Shown: positions 9,007 to 18,751, numbered from the stretch's first letter. The stretch: DNA of 64,000 nucleotides from Brucella grignonensis (GCF_002252505.1 NZ_NNRL01000157.1:372001-436000), one strand, 5' to 3'. Program-made: numbers and translations. Notes: generated from the letters alone by a model not told the origin.

Positions 9007-9725
9007 TCTGGTTTCGCCTGCCGCCATGCAACCATAAGCCCAGCGATTACACCTGCTGGCACATACCAGGCACCCGGAATAGTGAGATAGGTTATGCCTG
9101 CCACGATGAGGCTGACCAGCCAGGGAAGCGCGGCAACAGGCCCCTTCCACATACCGGCGAGGATCACGATGAAGACGGCAGGAAACGCCATATCAAAGCC
9201 AAAACGCTTGACGTCACCCAACACAGGACCAACCAATGCGCCGACGGTGGTGAAGAAAATCCACGTCGCATAAAGGCCAAGGGCTGCGCCAAAATAATAA
9301 CGAATACTGAAGTTTCCACCAGACTTACGCGCATCGGCAAGTCCCATGGCCCAGCTCTCGTCACACATGAAAAACAGCGTCAAAAATGCCTTGCGTTTCG
9401 GCAAATGCTTGATGAGAGGCGCAAGGGCGGCACCCATCAGAAAATGTCGGCTATTGACCAGAAATGTTATCGCGACAATCAGCAGAATATGCGGCGGCGA
9501 TGTCCACAAACCAATGGCCGCAAACTCGGAACCACCACCAAAATTCAAGCCCGTCATCATCGGCACTTCAAGCGGACTCAAGCCCTTCTGGGTTGCTTGA
9601 GCACCGAGCAACAAAGCAAACGGAACGAAACTTAAAAAGACAGGAATGGCTTCCCGCAAGCCACGCAAGGCCTCTGATTGCCGGGAGATGCCGCTCTGTC
9701 CCTCGACAAAATCCATACTACGCAT
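9003..9725 (-). CDS. azlC: AzlC-family large subunit of branched-chain amino acid exporter
   Basis: This is a 240-residue inner-membrane protein with AzlC hallmarks: REAIPVFLSFVPFALLLG near residue 25, MTGLNFGGGSEFAAIGLW, and SRHFLMGAALAPLIKHLPKRKAFLTLFFMCDESWAM. A GAAGGA site precedes the ATG at 9725. It is divergent from an Lrp gene, as in the classic azlB-azlCD layout, where the Lrp-type AzlB represses the exporter. The branched-chain substrate is known for the Bacillus family member and inferred here. Confidence 0.88.
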   Translation of the reverse strand: MRSMDFVEGQSGISRQSEALRGLREAIPVFLSFVPFALLLGAQATQKGLSPLEVPMMTGLNFGGGSEFAAIGLWTSPPHILLIVAITFLVNSRHFLMGAALAPLIKHLPKRKAFLTLFFMCDESWAMGLADARKSGGNFSIRYYFGAALGLYATWIFFTTVGALVGPVLGDVKRFGFDMAFPAVFIVILAGMWKGPVAALPWLVSLIVAGITYLTIPGAWYVPAGVIAGLMVAWRQAKPE

Positions 9726-9830
9726 CGATTATTTCCTTCTGGAAAGAGCGACAAGATCGCTTATTCTGAAGCGGGAAAATACGCCAACCCGCATAGATTT
9801 TTGTTGCTTTTACGCTCTCAATGCACAGTA

Positions 9831-9861
9831 TATTGATTAATTATGCCAACAATAATCAATA
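9831..9861. promoter_or_regulatory. inverted repeat operator between azlC and its lrp gene
   Basis: TATTGATTA and TAATCAATA form perfect 9-bp arms separated by 13 bases, immediately upstream of the Lrp gene and within the azlC promoter region. The AT-rich dyad fits an Lrp/AsnC dimer site and may serve autoregulation. No binding data exist here. Confidence 0.6.
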
Positions 9862-9873
9862 AGGCGCATTAAA

Positions 9874-10338
9874 ATGCCAACATCAATCGATGCGATCGAT
9901 CGTGCGATTCTCAGGGTACTGCAGCAAGAAGGCAAGATTAACAACACCGAGCTTGCCGAGCGTGTTGGTCTTTCGCCATCCCCTTGCCTGCGCAGGGTAA
10001 AGCAACTCGAAGATGCAGGCTTCATCGAACGTTATGTTGCACTGGTCGATGCAGCCAGGCTCGGCATGGGGTTTACGGTCTATGTCCGCATATGGTTGAC
10101 AGGACAGGATGAAGAAACCGTCACGACTTTCGTCAAGGCAATTGAGAAGCTGCCGCAGATCGTTGAATGCCACCTGATGGCGGGCGATTGCGACTTTCTG
10201 CTGCGTGTCATTACACCGGATCTTGAAGGCTTTAGAAAATTCCAGATGGAATATATCGGCAAGATAAAGGGCGTTCGGAATATCAAATCCGAAATTCCAA
10301 TGCAGCAGATCAAACGCTCGTGGGTCGTGCCGATATAG
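9874..10338 (+). CDS. Lrp/AsnC family regulator divergent from azlCD
   Basis: This encodes 154 residues, with an AsnC HTH (residues 4-42, IDAIDRAILRVLQQEGKINNTELAERVGLSPSPCLRRV) and a RAM domain with VECHLMAGDCDFLLRVITPD. It is divergent from azlC with a dyad operator 13 bases before its start. It is probably the azlCD regulator (AzlB-like). Its TAG stop runs directly into a dispersed repeat (AGAGCATTTCC). Confidence 0.88.
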   Translation: MPTSIDAIDRAILRVLQQEGKINNTELAERVGLSPSPCLRRVKQLEDAGFIERYVALVDAARLGMGFTVYVRIWLTGQDEETVTTFVKAIEKLPQIVECHLMAGDCDFLLRVITPDLEGFRKFQMEYIGKIKGVRNIKSEIPMQQIKRSWVVPI

Positions 10339-10373
10339 AGCATTTCCAGAAAAATCGGGAACCAAATTTTCTT
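10337..10373. repeat. partial dispersed palindromic repeat at lrp stop codon
   Basis: AGAGCATTTCCAGAAAAATCGG begins within the TAG stop and matches the left arm of the repeat family seen at 48294, 57336 and 63648. The right arm is degenerate. Confidence 0.55.
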
Positions 10374-10397
10374 AAAATAATCTGTGATAACAAATGG

Positions 10398-10946
10398 TTA
10401 GAAACTTGGCGGGGTACAGGCGCTGACAATTTCGCAGGCGACCGGACCGACACAGCGAAACCGGTGCGGCAGCTTGCTTGAGAAATAATAAGCATCCCCC
10501 GGCCCCAGAATTCGGCGTTCGCTGCCGACCGTCACTTCAATGCGGCCAGACATGACGATGCCCCCCTCCTCGCCTTCATGCATGAGCAGAACCTTGCCCG
10601 TGTCTGAACCCGGCTCATAGCGTTCTTTGAGAATTTGCAACGATCGCGAAAAGAGATGATCGCCTACCTGACGATAGGAAATCGGTCCCTTGCCGATCTC
10701 CACCAGCTCGTCCGCCTGATAGAAGACCTTGTGCGGCGCATCCGGCTCAAGCGCAAAAAACTCGGCCATACCAATAGGAATCCCGTCAAGAATGCGTTTT
10801 AATGCGCCAACGGATGGATTGGACTGGTTCGCCTCGATCAGCGATATGGTAGAGTTGGTCACACCAGCCCGTTTTGCCAGCTCTCGCTGCGACAGATTCT
10901 GCCGCATACGCACATAGCGAAGCCGGCTGCCAATATCGATGCTCAT
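10398..10946 (-). CDS. XRE-family regulator with cupin sensor domain (PuuR-like)
   Basis: This 182-residue protein has an N-terminal XRE helix-turn-helix (GSRLRYVRMRQNLSQRELAKRAGVTNSTISLIEANQ, residues 6-41) and a C-terminal cupin (about 105-180, HEGEEGGIVMSGRIEV, GPGDAYYFSSKLPHRF). This is the PuuR architecture of putrescine regulators. AGGGGAA precedes the ATG. It is divergent from an omega-amino acid aminotransferase, so it probably represses that gene and senses an amine, amino acid or derived aldehyde. The ligand is not determinable from sequence. Confidence 0.88.
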   Translation of the reverse strand: MSIDIGSRLRYVRMRQNLSQRELAKRAGVTNSTISLIEANQSNPSVGALKRILDGIPIGMAEFFALEPDAPHKVFYQADELVEIGKGPISYRQVGDHLFSRSLQILKERYEPGSDTGKVLLMHEGEEGGIVMSGRIEVTVGSERRILGPGDAYYFSSKLPHRFRCVGPVACEIVSACTPPSF

Positions 10947-11358
10947 CGACAGTTCCCCTTACTGTTTATGATGTTCGATATAGCACAAACTGCAATTTTA
11001 AAACACGTAATTTCAATGAGTTAAATTTATAGAGAAAAGGACTTGTTGCTTTCGACAAAGCGTGTCCTCCTGCTCAGGCTCAGTACCTATTAATTTGACG
11101 GAAATGGTGTGAGGACATCCGTTTGGATACGAGGAGAAGAGGCGAAGGAAATGTAGTTCATTTTCGAGCTTTTTCGACAAAGTAGCCGGGCGGATGGACC
11201 ACATCCTTCGGACACCGAAATGACTGGCGCTCTGCTACGTCGAGCCGCTCGACCGGGGGAACCACCCCGTTCTTCACGTCTCTCCTTGCAGCCCTTGTCA
11301 TTTCAGGTGCCATTTCCATCAAATTAACAGGTCCTGAGCCTACAAATAGGAGGTCCTA
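10947..11358 (+). promoter_or_regulatory. long leader region upstream of omega-aminotransferase
   Basis: These 412 bases contain no convincing gene; a short minus-strand frame at 11013-11204 lacks a start signal. It must hold the divergent promoters. A GC-rich block with two adjacent hairpins lies at 11239-11269. The region ends with a strong AGGAGG (11348-11353), six bases before the aminotransferase ATG. Confidence 0.5.
11239..11269 (+). ncRNA. candidate structured leader RNA (tandem hairpins)
   Basis: The perfect 6-bp hairpin GTCGAG-CCG-CTCGAC (11239-11253) is followed without a gap by CGGGG-GAACCA-CCCCG (11254-11269). They sit about 90 bases before the aminotransferase start. The compact tandem arrangement is typical of cis-regulatory RNAs. 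I could not assign it to a known riboswitch family by eye; no terminator or start-sequestering stem was identified. Confidence 0.35.
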
Positions 11359-12687
11359 ATGCTGAATAACACCAACGCGCCAAGCCTTGATAACTTCTGG
11401 ATGCCGTTCACTGCGAACCGCCAGTTCAAGGCCGCTCCACGCCTGCTCGCAAGCGCTTCAGGCATGTACTACACCGATGTCGACGGCAAGCAGGTTCTGG
11501 ATGGCACGGCCGGTCTTTGGTGCTGTAATGCCGGTCATGGCCGCAAACAGATCACACAGGCTGTTGAACGCCAGATCTCGACCATGGACTTCGCGCCGAC
11601 CTTCCAGATGGGCCACAATGTTGCTTTCGACTTTGCAGAAAAGCTCGCAGCCATAGCGCCCGGCGGACCGGATGCCAAACTCGACCGCGTGTTCTTCACC
11701 AATTCCGGTTCGGAATCTGTCGATACAGCACTGAAGATCGCCATCGCTTATCAGCGTGCCATCGGTCAGGGCACCCGCACCCTCGTGATCGGCCGTGAAA
11801 AAGGCTATCACGGCGTTGGCTTTGGCGGTATTTCGGTTGGCGGCCTCGTCAACAACCGCCGCGTTTTCCCGCAAATCCCTGCCGATCATATGCGTCATAC
11901 GCTTGATATTGGCCGCAATGCATTTTCCAAGGGCTTGCCAGCACACGGCATTGAACTGGCTGACGATCTGGAACGTCTGGTTCAGCTGCACGGCGCAGAA
12001 AAGATTGCAGCCGTCATCGTTGAGCCGATGTCCGGCTCTGCCGGTGTTGTTCTGCCACCAAAGGGCTATCTCGAACGCATCCGCGCAACCGCTGACAAAC
12101 ACGGCATTCTGGTGATCTATGACGAAGTCATCACCGGCTTCGGACGTCTCGGCACACCATTTGCGGTTGATTATTTCGGCGTAAAACCTGACCTCGTCAC
12201 AACCGCCAAGGGCCTCACCAACGGCGCAATCCCGATGGGTGCAGTCTTTGCCAGCCGCGCAGTGCATGATGCGCTGATGACCGGCCCGGAAAACGCCATC
12301 GAACTCTTCCACGGCTATACCTATTCCGGCCATCCCGTTGCCTGTGCTGCCGGTCTTGCCACGCTTGAAATCTACGCCGAAGAAGGTCTTCTGACCCGTG
12401 GTGCTGAATTGGCAGAGCATTGGCAGAATGCTCTTCATTCGCTCAAAGATGCGCCGAATGTCATCGATATCCGCAACCTCGGCCTCGTTGGTGCAATCGA
12501 GCTTTCGTCACGCGAAGGTGCCATCGGCGCACGCGCTTACGATGTCTTTGTCGATTGCTTCAAGAAGGGCCTTCTGATCCGCGTCACCGGTGATGTCATT
12601 GCCCTTTCACCACCACTTATCGTGGAAAAAGAACAAATCGACACCATCGTTTCCATGATCGGAGATGCTCTTAAACGCGCGGCGTGA
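11359..12687 (+). CDS. omega-amino acid:pyruvate aminotransferase (class III PLP transaminase)
   Basis: This encodes 442 residues of the beta-alanine/omega-amino acid:pyruvate aminotransferase type. Typical elements are DNFWMPFTANRQF at the N-terminus, FFTNSGSESVDTALKIA, EKGYHGVGFGGISVGG, the IYDEVITGFGRLG aspartate loop, and K284 in TTAKGLTNGAIPMG for PLP. Enzymes of this branch transfer the amino group of beta-alanine, other omega-amino acids or amines to pyruvate. It is divergent from a PuuR-like regulator and monocistronic with a strong terminator. The amine donor is not certain. Confidence 0.9.
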   Translation: MLNNTNAPSLDNFWMPFTANRQFKAAPRLLASASGMYYTDVDGKQVLDGTAGLWCCNAGHGRKQITQAVERQISTMDFAPTFQMGHNVAFDFAEKLAAIAPGGPDAKLDRVFFTNSGSESVDTALKIAIAYQRAIGQGTRTLVIGREKGYHGVGFGGISVGGLVNNRRVFPQIPADHMRHTLDIGRNAFSKGLPAHGIELADDLERLVQLHGAEKIAAVIVEPMSGSAGVVLPPKGYLERIRATADKHGILVIYDEVITGFGRLGTPFAVDYFGVKPDLVTTAKGLTNGAIPMGAVFASRAVHDALMTGPENAIELFHGYTYSGHPVACAAGLATLEIYAEEGLLTRGAELAEHWQNALHSLKDAPNVIDIRNLGLVGAIELSSREGAIGARAYDVFVDCFKKGLLIRVTGDVIALSPPLIVEKEQIDTIVSMIGDALKRAA

Positions 12688-12713
12688 TCACCACCCAGAG
12701 ACGCCGCAACTTG

Positions 12714-12742
12714 GCCGCCGCTTCCCTTGCGGCGGCTTTTTT
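12714..12742 (+). terminator. intrinsic terminator after aminotransferase
   Basis: GCCGCCGC/GCGGCGGC forms an 8-bp stem with loop TTCCCTT, then six T residues. Confidence 0.9.
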
Positions 12743-12854
12743 ATGAATCGCATTCTGTGGAAAGTCGCGCAAGGGATTCGGGATATTGCCATTTTAGCGG
12801 CCGCTATGCGCGAGGGCATCAAAAGCGTAATAACGTAACATTACATCGGTATGA

Positions 12855-13598
12855 TTAGCCTTGCGATGGCGTAAATTTTGCCACCAGTGCATGACTATCG
12901 CCGGGATAGGTGAAGCGCACATGCGTGACCGGTTGATCGGCATTCCATGTCTGGCGCTCAACCACAAGACAAGGTGATCCAGCCGCAACACCAAGCATTG
13001 CGGCATTGTCCTGTGTGGCAACGACTGCCCGAATCGAATGCTGAGCACTGCTCCATGGCACGCAAGCAACCAGCCAAGGCCCCGGCGATTGCTCCGCAAA
13101 ATTGGTACTATCTGCACTCGGCACAGCATCAAGACTGATGAAGCGTTCTTCCAGCGCAAACACACGCTTGCCTGCATAATGCCGACAGACGAGTTCGATC
13201 AATGGTGTATGGCGCGGCATATCGATATGTTTGGCATCCGCTGGGCCGCTCAGACGATCACGTCGTGTCAGTAGTTCATAGCGATAGGGAACACCAAGGG
13301 CTGCCACTTCATCGCGAATATCGTGGATTTCGAGGATCGCTGCCTGCGATTGCGGAAAAGACACAAAACTGCCCGAACGGCGTTTGCGCTCAATCAGACC
13401 AGCCTTTGCCAGCTGCGTCAGCGCCTTGTTCACGGTCATACGCGAGCAATTATAATGTTCGGTCAGTTCATGTTCAAACGGGATGCGATGTCCCGGCTGC
13501 CATTCGCCAGAGATGATGCGTGTTTCGATATCATCCAGAATGCGCTGATGCAGCGATATGGTCGGATCGCCATTTCTGGATGAATTGTCCTGCATCAT
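12855..13598 (-). CDS. hutC: histidine utilisation repressor (GntR/HutC subfamily)
   Basis: This 247-residue protein has a GntR winged helix (residues 15-82, HQRILDDIETRIISGEWQPGHRIPFEHELTEHYNCSRMTVNKALTQL split over the usual helices) and a C-terminal UTRA ligand-binding domain. HutC binds hut operators and is released by urocanate. It lies ten bases downstream of hutF in the same direction, so it is cotranscribed with and probably autoregulated through the hutF promoter. AAGGGG precedes tandem ATGs. In Brucella abortus HutC also acts on virB; nothing here shows that link. Confidence 0.95.
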   Translation of the reverse strand: MMQDNSSRNGDPTISLHQRILDDIETRIISGEWQPGHRIPFEHELTEHYNCSRMTVNKALTQLAKAGLIERKRRSGSFVSFPQSQAAILEIHDIRDEVAALGVPYRYELLTRRDRLSGPADAKHIDMPRHTPLIELVCRHYAGKRVFALEERFISLDAVPSADSTNFAEQSPGPWLVACVPWSSAQHSIRAVVATQDNAAMLGVAAGSPCLVVERQTWNADQPVTHVRFTYPGDSHALVAKFTPSQG

Positions 13599-13608
13599 GC
13601 GCCCCTTT

Positions 13609-14976
13609 TTAATCCAGCAATTCGCCGATCACTTTCTGGAAAGCACGCTCGGCTTCATCGCGCAAGCGGTGACGCCCGCCTTCCACCTGTTTAACGCCGC
13701 GCACCCACACATCGGACGGTCGTGCGCGACCGCCAAAAATCCAGCCATCGAGCACTACGTCGCCTTTTGCATGTGGCAGACGCGCCGCATCAAGTGCGAT
13801 GAAATCGGCTGAAGCTCCGACCTCTAAGCCATCGCCTGCACGTCCCATGGCGATATTGCCGCCCGTCACCGCGCCATCGAACAATGCGCGGCCTGTCGAG
13901 CCTTCGTTCTCGGCCAGAACATTGCGCGCGCGGTGCAGGAGACGCTGCGAATATTCGTACTGGCGTAACTCATCGCTAATGCCGATTAGCACATTGGAAT
14001 CCGAGCCGACACCGAACTTGCCGCCTGCTTCATGGAAGACCGTGGCGTTGAACGTGCCATCACCAAGATTGGCCTCCGTCACAGGACAAAGACCAGCAAT
14101 CGCGCCCGCCTCGGCCATGCGCATAGTTTCCGCATCGGTCATGTGGGTCGCGTGAATGAGACACCAGCGCGAAGACAATTCCTGATGATCGAGCAGCCAT
14201 TCGACCGGTCGCTGGCCCGACCATGCGATGCAATCGTCCACTTCCTTCACCTGCTCGGCAATATGAATGTGGATCGGTGCATTGGGCAGAAGTTTTGCTG
14301 CAAAAGCCAGCTCGTCCGGCGTCACAGCACGCAAGCTGTGCGGGGCGACACCAAGCACGGCACCATCGAAACCGATAAGCGCCTTCTGGCAGCCTTCAAT
14401 CAAACGGGAAAAGCTTGCTTCATCATTGATGAAACGGCGCTGGCCTTCATTCGGAGCAGCACCGCCAAATGTCGAATGCGCATAAAAGACCGGCAGGAGC
14501 GTCAGGCCGATACCCGCTGCTCCGGCCGCGGAAACAATGCGATCCGCCATCTCGGAAATATTGCCGTAAAGTGTGCCGTCGCGATCATGGTGCAGATAAT
14601 GAAACTCGCCGACGCGGGTAAATCCTGCCTCCAGCATATCAACATAAAGCCGCAGCGCCACAGCTTCGGCCTGTTCCGGCGACATGGTGAGCGCAAACTT
14701 GTACATGATCTCGCGCCAGCTCCAGAAGCTGTCAGCAGAAGGTCCACGCCGCTCAGCCAGTCCTGCCATGCCATATTGGAACGCATGGCTGTGCAGATTT
14801 GGCATGCCTGAAACAATCACTGCATGGTGTTCGTCGCCCGGCTGCGCGCTGACGCCGATTTCCACAGATGCGATTTTTCCATCGACAATGCCAAGACGCA
14901 CATCATCCGCCCAACCTGTTTGCAGAAGCGCCTGACCGGCATGGATAAATTGCGTTTTTGTGGCTGCGGCAGACAT
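13609..14976 (-). CDS. hutF: formimidoylglutamate deiminase
   Basis: This is a 455-residue amidohydrolase that converts N-formimino-L-glutamate to N-formyl-L-glutamate plus ammonia, the step that defines the five-enzyme histidine pathway. The metal-binding LHSHAF (H62, H64), IHIHIAEQ, THMTDAE and GVGSDSNVLI motifs are in place. A GAGGAG site lies nine bases before the ATG. It is divergent from hutI across a single operator and followed by hutC. Together with hutG it makes the arginase-type glutamate formiminohydrolase route unnecessary. Confidence 0.95.
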   Translation of the reverse strand: MSAAATKTQFIHAGQALLQTGWADDVRLGIVDGKIASVEIGVSAQPGDEHHAVIVSGMPNLHSHAFQYGMAGLAERRGPSADSFWSWREIMYKFALTMSPEQAEAVALRLYVDMLEAGFTRVGEFHYLHHDRDGTLYGNISEMADRIVSAAGAAGIGLTLLPVFYAHSTFGGAAPNEGQRRFINDEASFSRLIEGCQKALIGFDGAVLGVAPHSLRAVTPDELAFAAKLLPNAPIHIHIAEQVKEVDDCIAWSGQRPVEWLLDHQELSSRWCLIHATHMTDAETMRMAEAGAIAGLCPVTEANLGDGTFNATVFHEAGGKFGVGSDSNVLIGISDELRQYEYSQRLLHRARNVLAENEGSTGRALFDGAVTGGNIAMGRAGDGLEVGASADFIALDAARLPHAKGDVVLDGWIFGGRARPSDVWVRGVKQVEGGRHRLRDEAERAFQKVIGELLD

Positions 14977-15067
14977 TCGAACAAGCTCCTCATTTCGCCA
15001 AATTCACACGCCGATCTTTCAACAGATCGCAAATGGATGCATTTTTTCTCTTGGCGGCTCCGTTAAT

Positions 15068-15079
15068 ATGTATATACAT
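15068..15079. promoter_or_regulatory. HutC operator palindrome in the divergent hutF/hutI promoter
   Basis: ATGTATATACAT is a perfect 12-bp palindrome containing the TGTA-N2-TACA core known for HutC sites in Pseudomonas and Brucella. It lies 33 bases before the hutI ATG and about 90 bases before hutF, so one site could control both arms. The role is inferred from the motif and context. Confidence 0.75.
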
Positions 15080-15111
15080 TATTGAAAAACAGGGGAAGCG
15101 AGAAAACGCTC

Positions 15112-16329
15112 ATGCCAGATAAAACAAGCTACATTTTCAGCAACGCCCGTATCGCCACCTTGGGTGAAAACGCCGAGGGTCTGGGGCTCATCGACAATGC
15201 AGCGCTCGCCGTGAAAGACGGTAAGATCGTTTATGTCGGTCCGGAAAATGCTCTGCCTGCTGAATATGCATCTTTCGAGAAAATCGACTGCAAGAACCGC
15301 CTGATCACGCCCGGCCTGATCGACTGCCACACGCATCTTGTCCATGCCGGCAACCGCGCGCATGAGTTTGAATTGCGCCTGAATGGCGCCACTTACGAAG
15401 AAGTGGCACGTGCAGGCGGCGGCATTGTTTCCTCGGTCAAGAACCTGCGCGCTGCCAGCGAAGACGATCTGGTGCGCGAAACCCTGCCCCGTCTCGATGC
15501 ACTGATTGCCGAAGGCGTCACCACCGTTGAAGTCAAGTCCGGCTATGGCCTCGACCGCGACAGCGAAATCAAGTCACTGAAAGCCGCCCGCCGTCTTGGC
15601 GAAGAACGCGACGTGACAATCCGCACCACCTTTCTTGGCGCGCACGCCCTGCCACCGGAAATGAATGGCGACAAGGCCGCCTATATCGACCGCGTCATCA
15701 ACGATATGCTTCCGGCTATCGCCGCTGAAAATCTGGCCGATGCGGTTGACGGTTTCTGCGAAGGCATCGCCTTCTTGCCAGATGAAATCGCCCGTGTCTT
15801 CGATGCTGCCAAGGCGCATAATATTCCGATCAAGCTTCATGCCGACCAGTTGTCCAATCTGCATGGCGCAGCTCTTGCCGCTTCCTATGATGCGCTTTCA
15901 GCCGATCATCTGGAATATACGGATGCGGACGGCGCTGCCGCTATGGCCAAGGCCGGAACGGTAGCTGTGCTGCTGCCCGGCGCCTACTACTTCATTCGCG
16001 AAACACAAAAGCCGCCGGTCGAGCTTTTCCGTGCCGCGGGTACCAAGATGGCGCTCGCCACCGACAACAATCCCGGCACCTCGCCGCTGACCTCGCTTTT
16101 ACTCACCATGAATATGGGCGCAACGCTCTTCCGCATGACGGTCGATGAATGCATCGCAGGCGTAACCCGCGAAGCAGCGCGCGCACTCGGGCTTCTTGAT
16201 CAGACCGGCACGCTGGAAATTGGCAAGGATGCCGACCTCGCGATCTGGGACGTCGAGCGCCCGGCAGAGCTTGTTTACCGCATCGGCTTCAACCCGCTCT
16301 GGAAGCGGGTGTTCAAAGGCCAAATCTGA
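15112..16329 (+). CDS. hutI: imidazolonepropionase
   Basis: This is a 405-residue metal-dependent amidohydrolase that opens 4-imidazolone-5-propanoate to N-formimino-L-glutamate. Metal ligands are in [12 protein letters not shown] (H73, H75), with [24 protein letters not shown] and [10 protein letters not shown] further on. I chose ATG 15112 (MPDKTSYIF), which gives the usual family length. The longer frame from a TTG at 15082 would start almost on the operator. It is the first gene of the hutI-hutH-hutG-hutU arm. Confidence 0.94.
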   Translation: MPDKTSYIFSNARIATLGENAEGLGLIDNAALAVKDGKIVYVGPENALPAEYASFEKIDCKNRLITPGLIDCHTHLVHAGNRAHEFELRLNGATYEEVARAGGGIVSSVKNLRAASEDDLVRETLPRLDALIAEGVTTVEVKSGYGLDRDSEIKSLKAARRLGEERDVTIRTTFLGAHALPPEMNGDKAAYIDRVINDMLPAIAAENLADAVDGFCEGIAFLPDEIARVFDAAKAHNIPIKLHADQLSNLHGAALAASYDALSADHLEYTDADGAAAMAKAGTVAVLLPGAYYFIRETQKPPVELFRAAGTKMALATDNNPGTSPLTSLLLTMNMGATLFRMTVDECIAGVTREAARALGLLDQTGTLEIGKDADLAIWDVERPAELVYRIGFNPLWKRVFKGQI

Positions 16330-16342
16330 GTTTTTGTTTCAA

Positions 16343-16388
16343 CGCGCATCTTATCCGAAAACCGCTTCACGTTTTTCGAGATGCGCTC
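16343..16388. repeat. dispersed palindromic repeat between hutI and hutH
   Basis: CGCGCATCTTATCCGAAAAC through TTTTTCGAGATGCGCTC is a copy of the modular repeat family in reverse orientation. It forms an imperfect hairpin in the hutI-hutH gap and could affect relative expression. Confidence 0.8.
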
Positions 16389-16402
16389 TTTGGGAGTTTT
16401 CC

Positions 16403-17938
16403 ATGACCCTCGTATTGAAGCCCGGCAGCGTGCCGCTTGAAACACTTGAAACAATCTATCGCGAGGGTCTCCCCGTCCGCATCGACCCTGCTTTTCACGC
16501 AGGCGTCGAAAAGGCTGCGGCGCGTATTGCGGAAATCGCGGCAGGGGATGAACCGGTTTATGGCATCAATACCGGCTTCGGAAAACTTGCCTCGATCCGT
16601 ATTGCGGCGGGCGATGTCGCCACGCTCCAGCGCAATCTGATCCTGTCGCATTGCTGCGGCGTCGGCGAACCGCTTTCCGAAAATATCGTGCGCCTCATCA
16701 TGGCGCTGAAGCTGATTTCGCTCGGTCGCGGCGCCTCCGGCGTGCGGCTTGAAATCATCACCCTCATCGAAGACATGCTGGAAAAAGGCGTGATCCCGAT
16801 GATCCCGGAAAAGGGTTCCGTTGGCGCGTCCGGTGACCTTGCACCGCTGGCGCACATGACTGCGGCCATGATCGGTGAAGGTGAAGCCTTTTATCAGGGC
16901 GAACGCCTGCCGAGCGCGAAGGCACTCAAAAAGGCCGGGCTGAAGCCAGTTGTGCTTGCTGCCAAGGAAGGGCTGGCGCTGATCAACGGCACGCAGACCT
17001 CGACTGCTCTGGCACTGGCAGGTCTTTTCCGTGCGCATCGCGCCGCACAGACAGCGCTCATCACCGGCGCATTGTCCACCGATGCCGCAATGGGATCGGA
17101 TGCACCTTTCCACGAGGAAATCCACACGCTACGCGGCCATAAGGGCCAGATCGACGCTGGCCGGGCACTGCGCGCCCTGCTCGAAGGTTCCGTCATCCGC
17201 CAGAGCCACCTTGAGGGCGACCAGCGTGTGCAGGACCCCTATTGCATTCGCTGCCAGCCGCAGGTCGATGGCGCTTGCCTCGACATTCTGCGTCAGGCAG
17301 CCCGCACGCTGGAAATCGAAGCCAATGCGGTCACCGACAATCCGCTCGTTCTCTCGGACGGTCGCGCCGTATCGGGCGGCAATTTCCATGCTGAACCTGT
17401 TGCCTTCGCCGCCGATCAGATTGCGCTGGCCGTCTGTGAAATCGGCGCGATCTCGCAGCGCCGCATCGCGTTGCTGGTCGATCCGGCCCTCTCCTTCGGC
17501 CTACCGGCCTTCCTGGCTCGCAAGCCGGGCCTCAATTCCGGCCTGATGATCGCAGAAGTCACTTCTGCGGCACTCATGAGTGAAAACAAGCAGATGGCGC
17601 ATCCAGCTTCGGTCGATTCCACTCCGACTTCGGCCAATCAGGAAGACCATGTGTCCATGGCTTGCCATGGCGCACGCCGTCTTCTTCAGATGACCGCCAA
17701 CCTCAATGCCATCATCGGCATCGAAGCACTGACCGGTGCGCTCGGCGTCGAACTGCGCGAACCGCTGACCACCAGCCCCGAGCTTGCCAAGGTGATAGCC
17801 GCGCTGCGCGGCCGCGTGCCGACGCTGGAAGACGACCGCTATATGGCAGACGACCTCAGGAATGCCGCTGAGCTGGTGGCTGACGGTGTGCTTGCCGGGG
17901 CGATTTCGAGCGGCATCCTGCCCTCTCTGGAGGCGTGA
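16403..17938 (+). CDS. hutH: histidine ammonia-lyase
   Basis: This 511-residue enzyme deaminates L-histidine to urocanate, the first pathway step. The self-forming MIO electrophile comes from A142-S143-G144 in [16 protein letters not shown]53 in [10 protein letters not shown], the [14 protein letters not shown] region and the NQEDHVSM block are present. The ATG at 16403 (MTLVLKPG) gives family length; upstream in-frame extension is only overlap with hutI. A GGGAG site is close upstream. Confidence 0.96.
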   Translation: MTLVLKPGSVPLETLETIYREGLPVRIDPAFHAGVEKAAARIAEIAAGDEPVYGINTGFGKLASIRIAAGDVATLQRNLILSHCCGVGEPLSENIVRLIMALKLISLGRGASGVRLEIITLIEDMLEKGVIPMIPEKGSVGASGDLAPLAHMTAAMIGEGEAFYQGERLPSAKALKKAGLKPVVLAAKEGLALINGTQTSTALALAGLFRAHRAAQTALITGALSTDAAMGSDAPFHEEIHTLRGHKGQIDAGRALRALLEGSVIRQSHLEGDQRVQDPYCIRCQPQVDGACLDILRQAARTLEIEANAVTDNPLVLSDGRAVSGGNFHAEPVAFAADQIALAVCEIGAISQRRIALLVDPALSFGLPAFLARKPGLNSGLMIAEVTSAALMSENKQMAHPASVDSTPTSANQEDHVSMACHGARRLLQMTANLNAIIGIEALTGALGVELREPLTTSPELAKVIAALRGRVPTLEDDRYMADDLRNAAELVADGVLAGAISSGILPSLEA

Positions 17939-17940
17939 CC

Positions 17941-18741
17941 ATGAGCCCGTTCGAAGTTCGTCAGGGAACCTCGCCCGTCATTCTGGGCCTTCCCCATACG
18001 GGCACGGATGTTCCCGACGACATCTGGTCACGGCTCAACGACAATGGCCGCATCCTTGCCGATACCGACTGGCATATTCACCAGCTCTATGATGGCCTTA
18101 TTGATGGCGCAACCACGGTGCGCGCCACCTTCCATCGCTATTGCATTGATGCCAATCGTGATCCGGCGGGTGTCAGCCTCTATCCGGGCCAGAACACCAC
18201 GACGCTGATCCCGGAAACCGACTTTGACGGCATTGCCATCTGGAAAGACGGCGAAGCACCAAAGGAAGCCGATATTGCCGACCGCATCACGCGCTTCCAC
18301 AAGCCCTATCACGACGCGCTTTTAGCCGAGATCGAGCGTGTGAAGGCGATCCATGGCGTCGCCATCCTTTATGACTGCCATTCGATCCGCTCGCATATTC
18401 CGTTCCTGTTCGAAGGCAAATTGCCGGATTTCAACATCGGCACGGACATGGGCAAGACCTGCGATCCGAAGATCGAAGCTGCAGCCGTTGAGGTTATGGG
18501 ACGGGCCGAAGGCTACACGTCGATTCTCAATGGCCGCTTCAAGGGTGGCTGGACGACGCGCCATTACGGCAAGCCGGAAACTGGCGTTCACGCCATCCAG
18601 ATGGAGCTTGCCCAATCCACGCATCTTGCGACCGAAGCGGTTCCCTTCGCCTATGACGAGGCCAAGGCGGACAAGCTTCGCGTACATCTCAAAACCCTTT
18701 TGCAGCGGCTGGAAACAATAGCCGCAGAACTGAAATCCTGA
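17941..18741 (+). CDS. hutG: N-formylglutamate deformylase
   Basis: This 266-residue enzyme of the N-formylglutamate amidohydrolase family releases formate and L-glutamate in the last step. Typical stretches are [44 protein letters not shown] and [14 protein letters not shown] at 17929-17933 sits well for the ATG at 17941. A GTG at 17935 overlapping the hutH stop is the alternative. Confidence 0.93.
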   Translation: MSPFEVRQGTSPVILGLPHTGTDVPDDIWSRLNDNGRILADTDWHIHQLYDGLIDGATTVRATFHRYCIDANRDPAGVSLYPGQNTTTLIPETDFDGIAIWKDGEAPKEADIADRITRFHKPYHDALLAEIERVKAIHGVAILYDCHSIRSHIPFLFEGKLPDFNIGTDMGKTCDPKIEAAAVEVMGRAEGYTSILNGRFKGGWTTRHYGKPETGVHAIQMELAQSTHLATEAVPFAYDEAKADKLRVHLKTLLQRLETIAAELKS

Positions 18742-18751
18742 GGAGAACACC

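Noticed and set aside
11458-12438. 326-residue antisense frame opposite the omega-aminotransferase
   Set aside because: It overlaps a clear aminotransferase and has no start signal.
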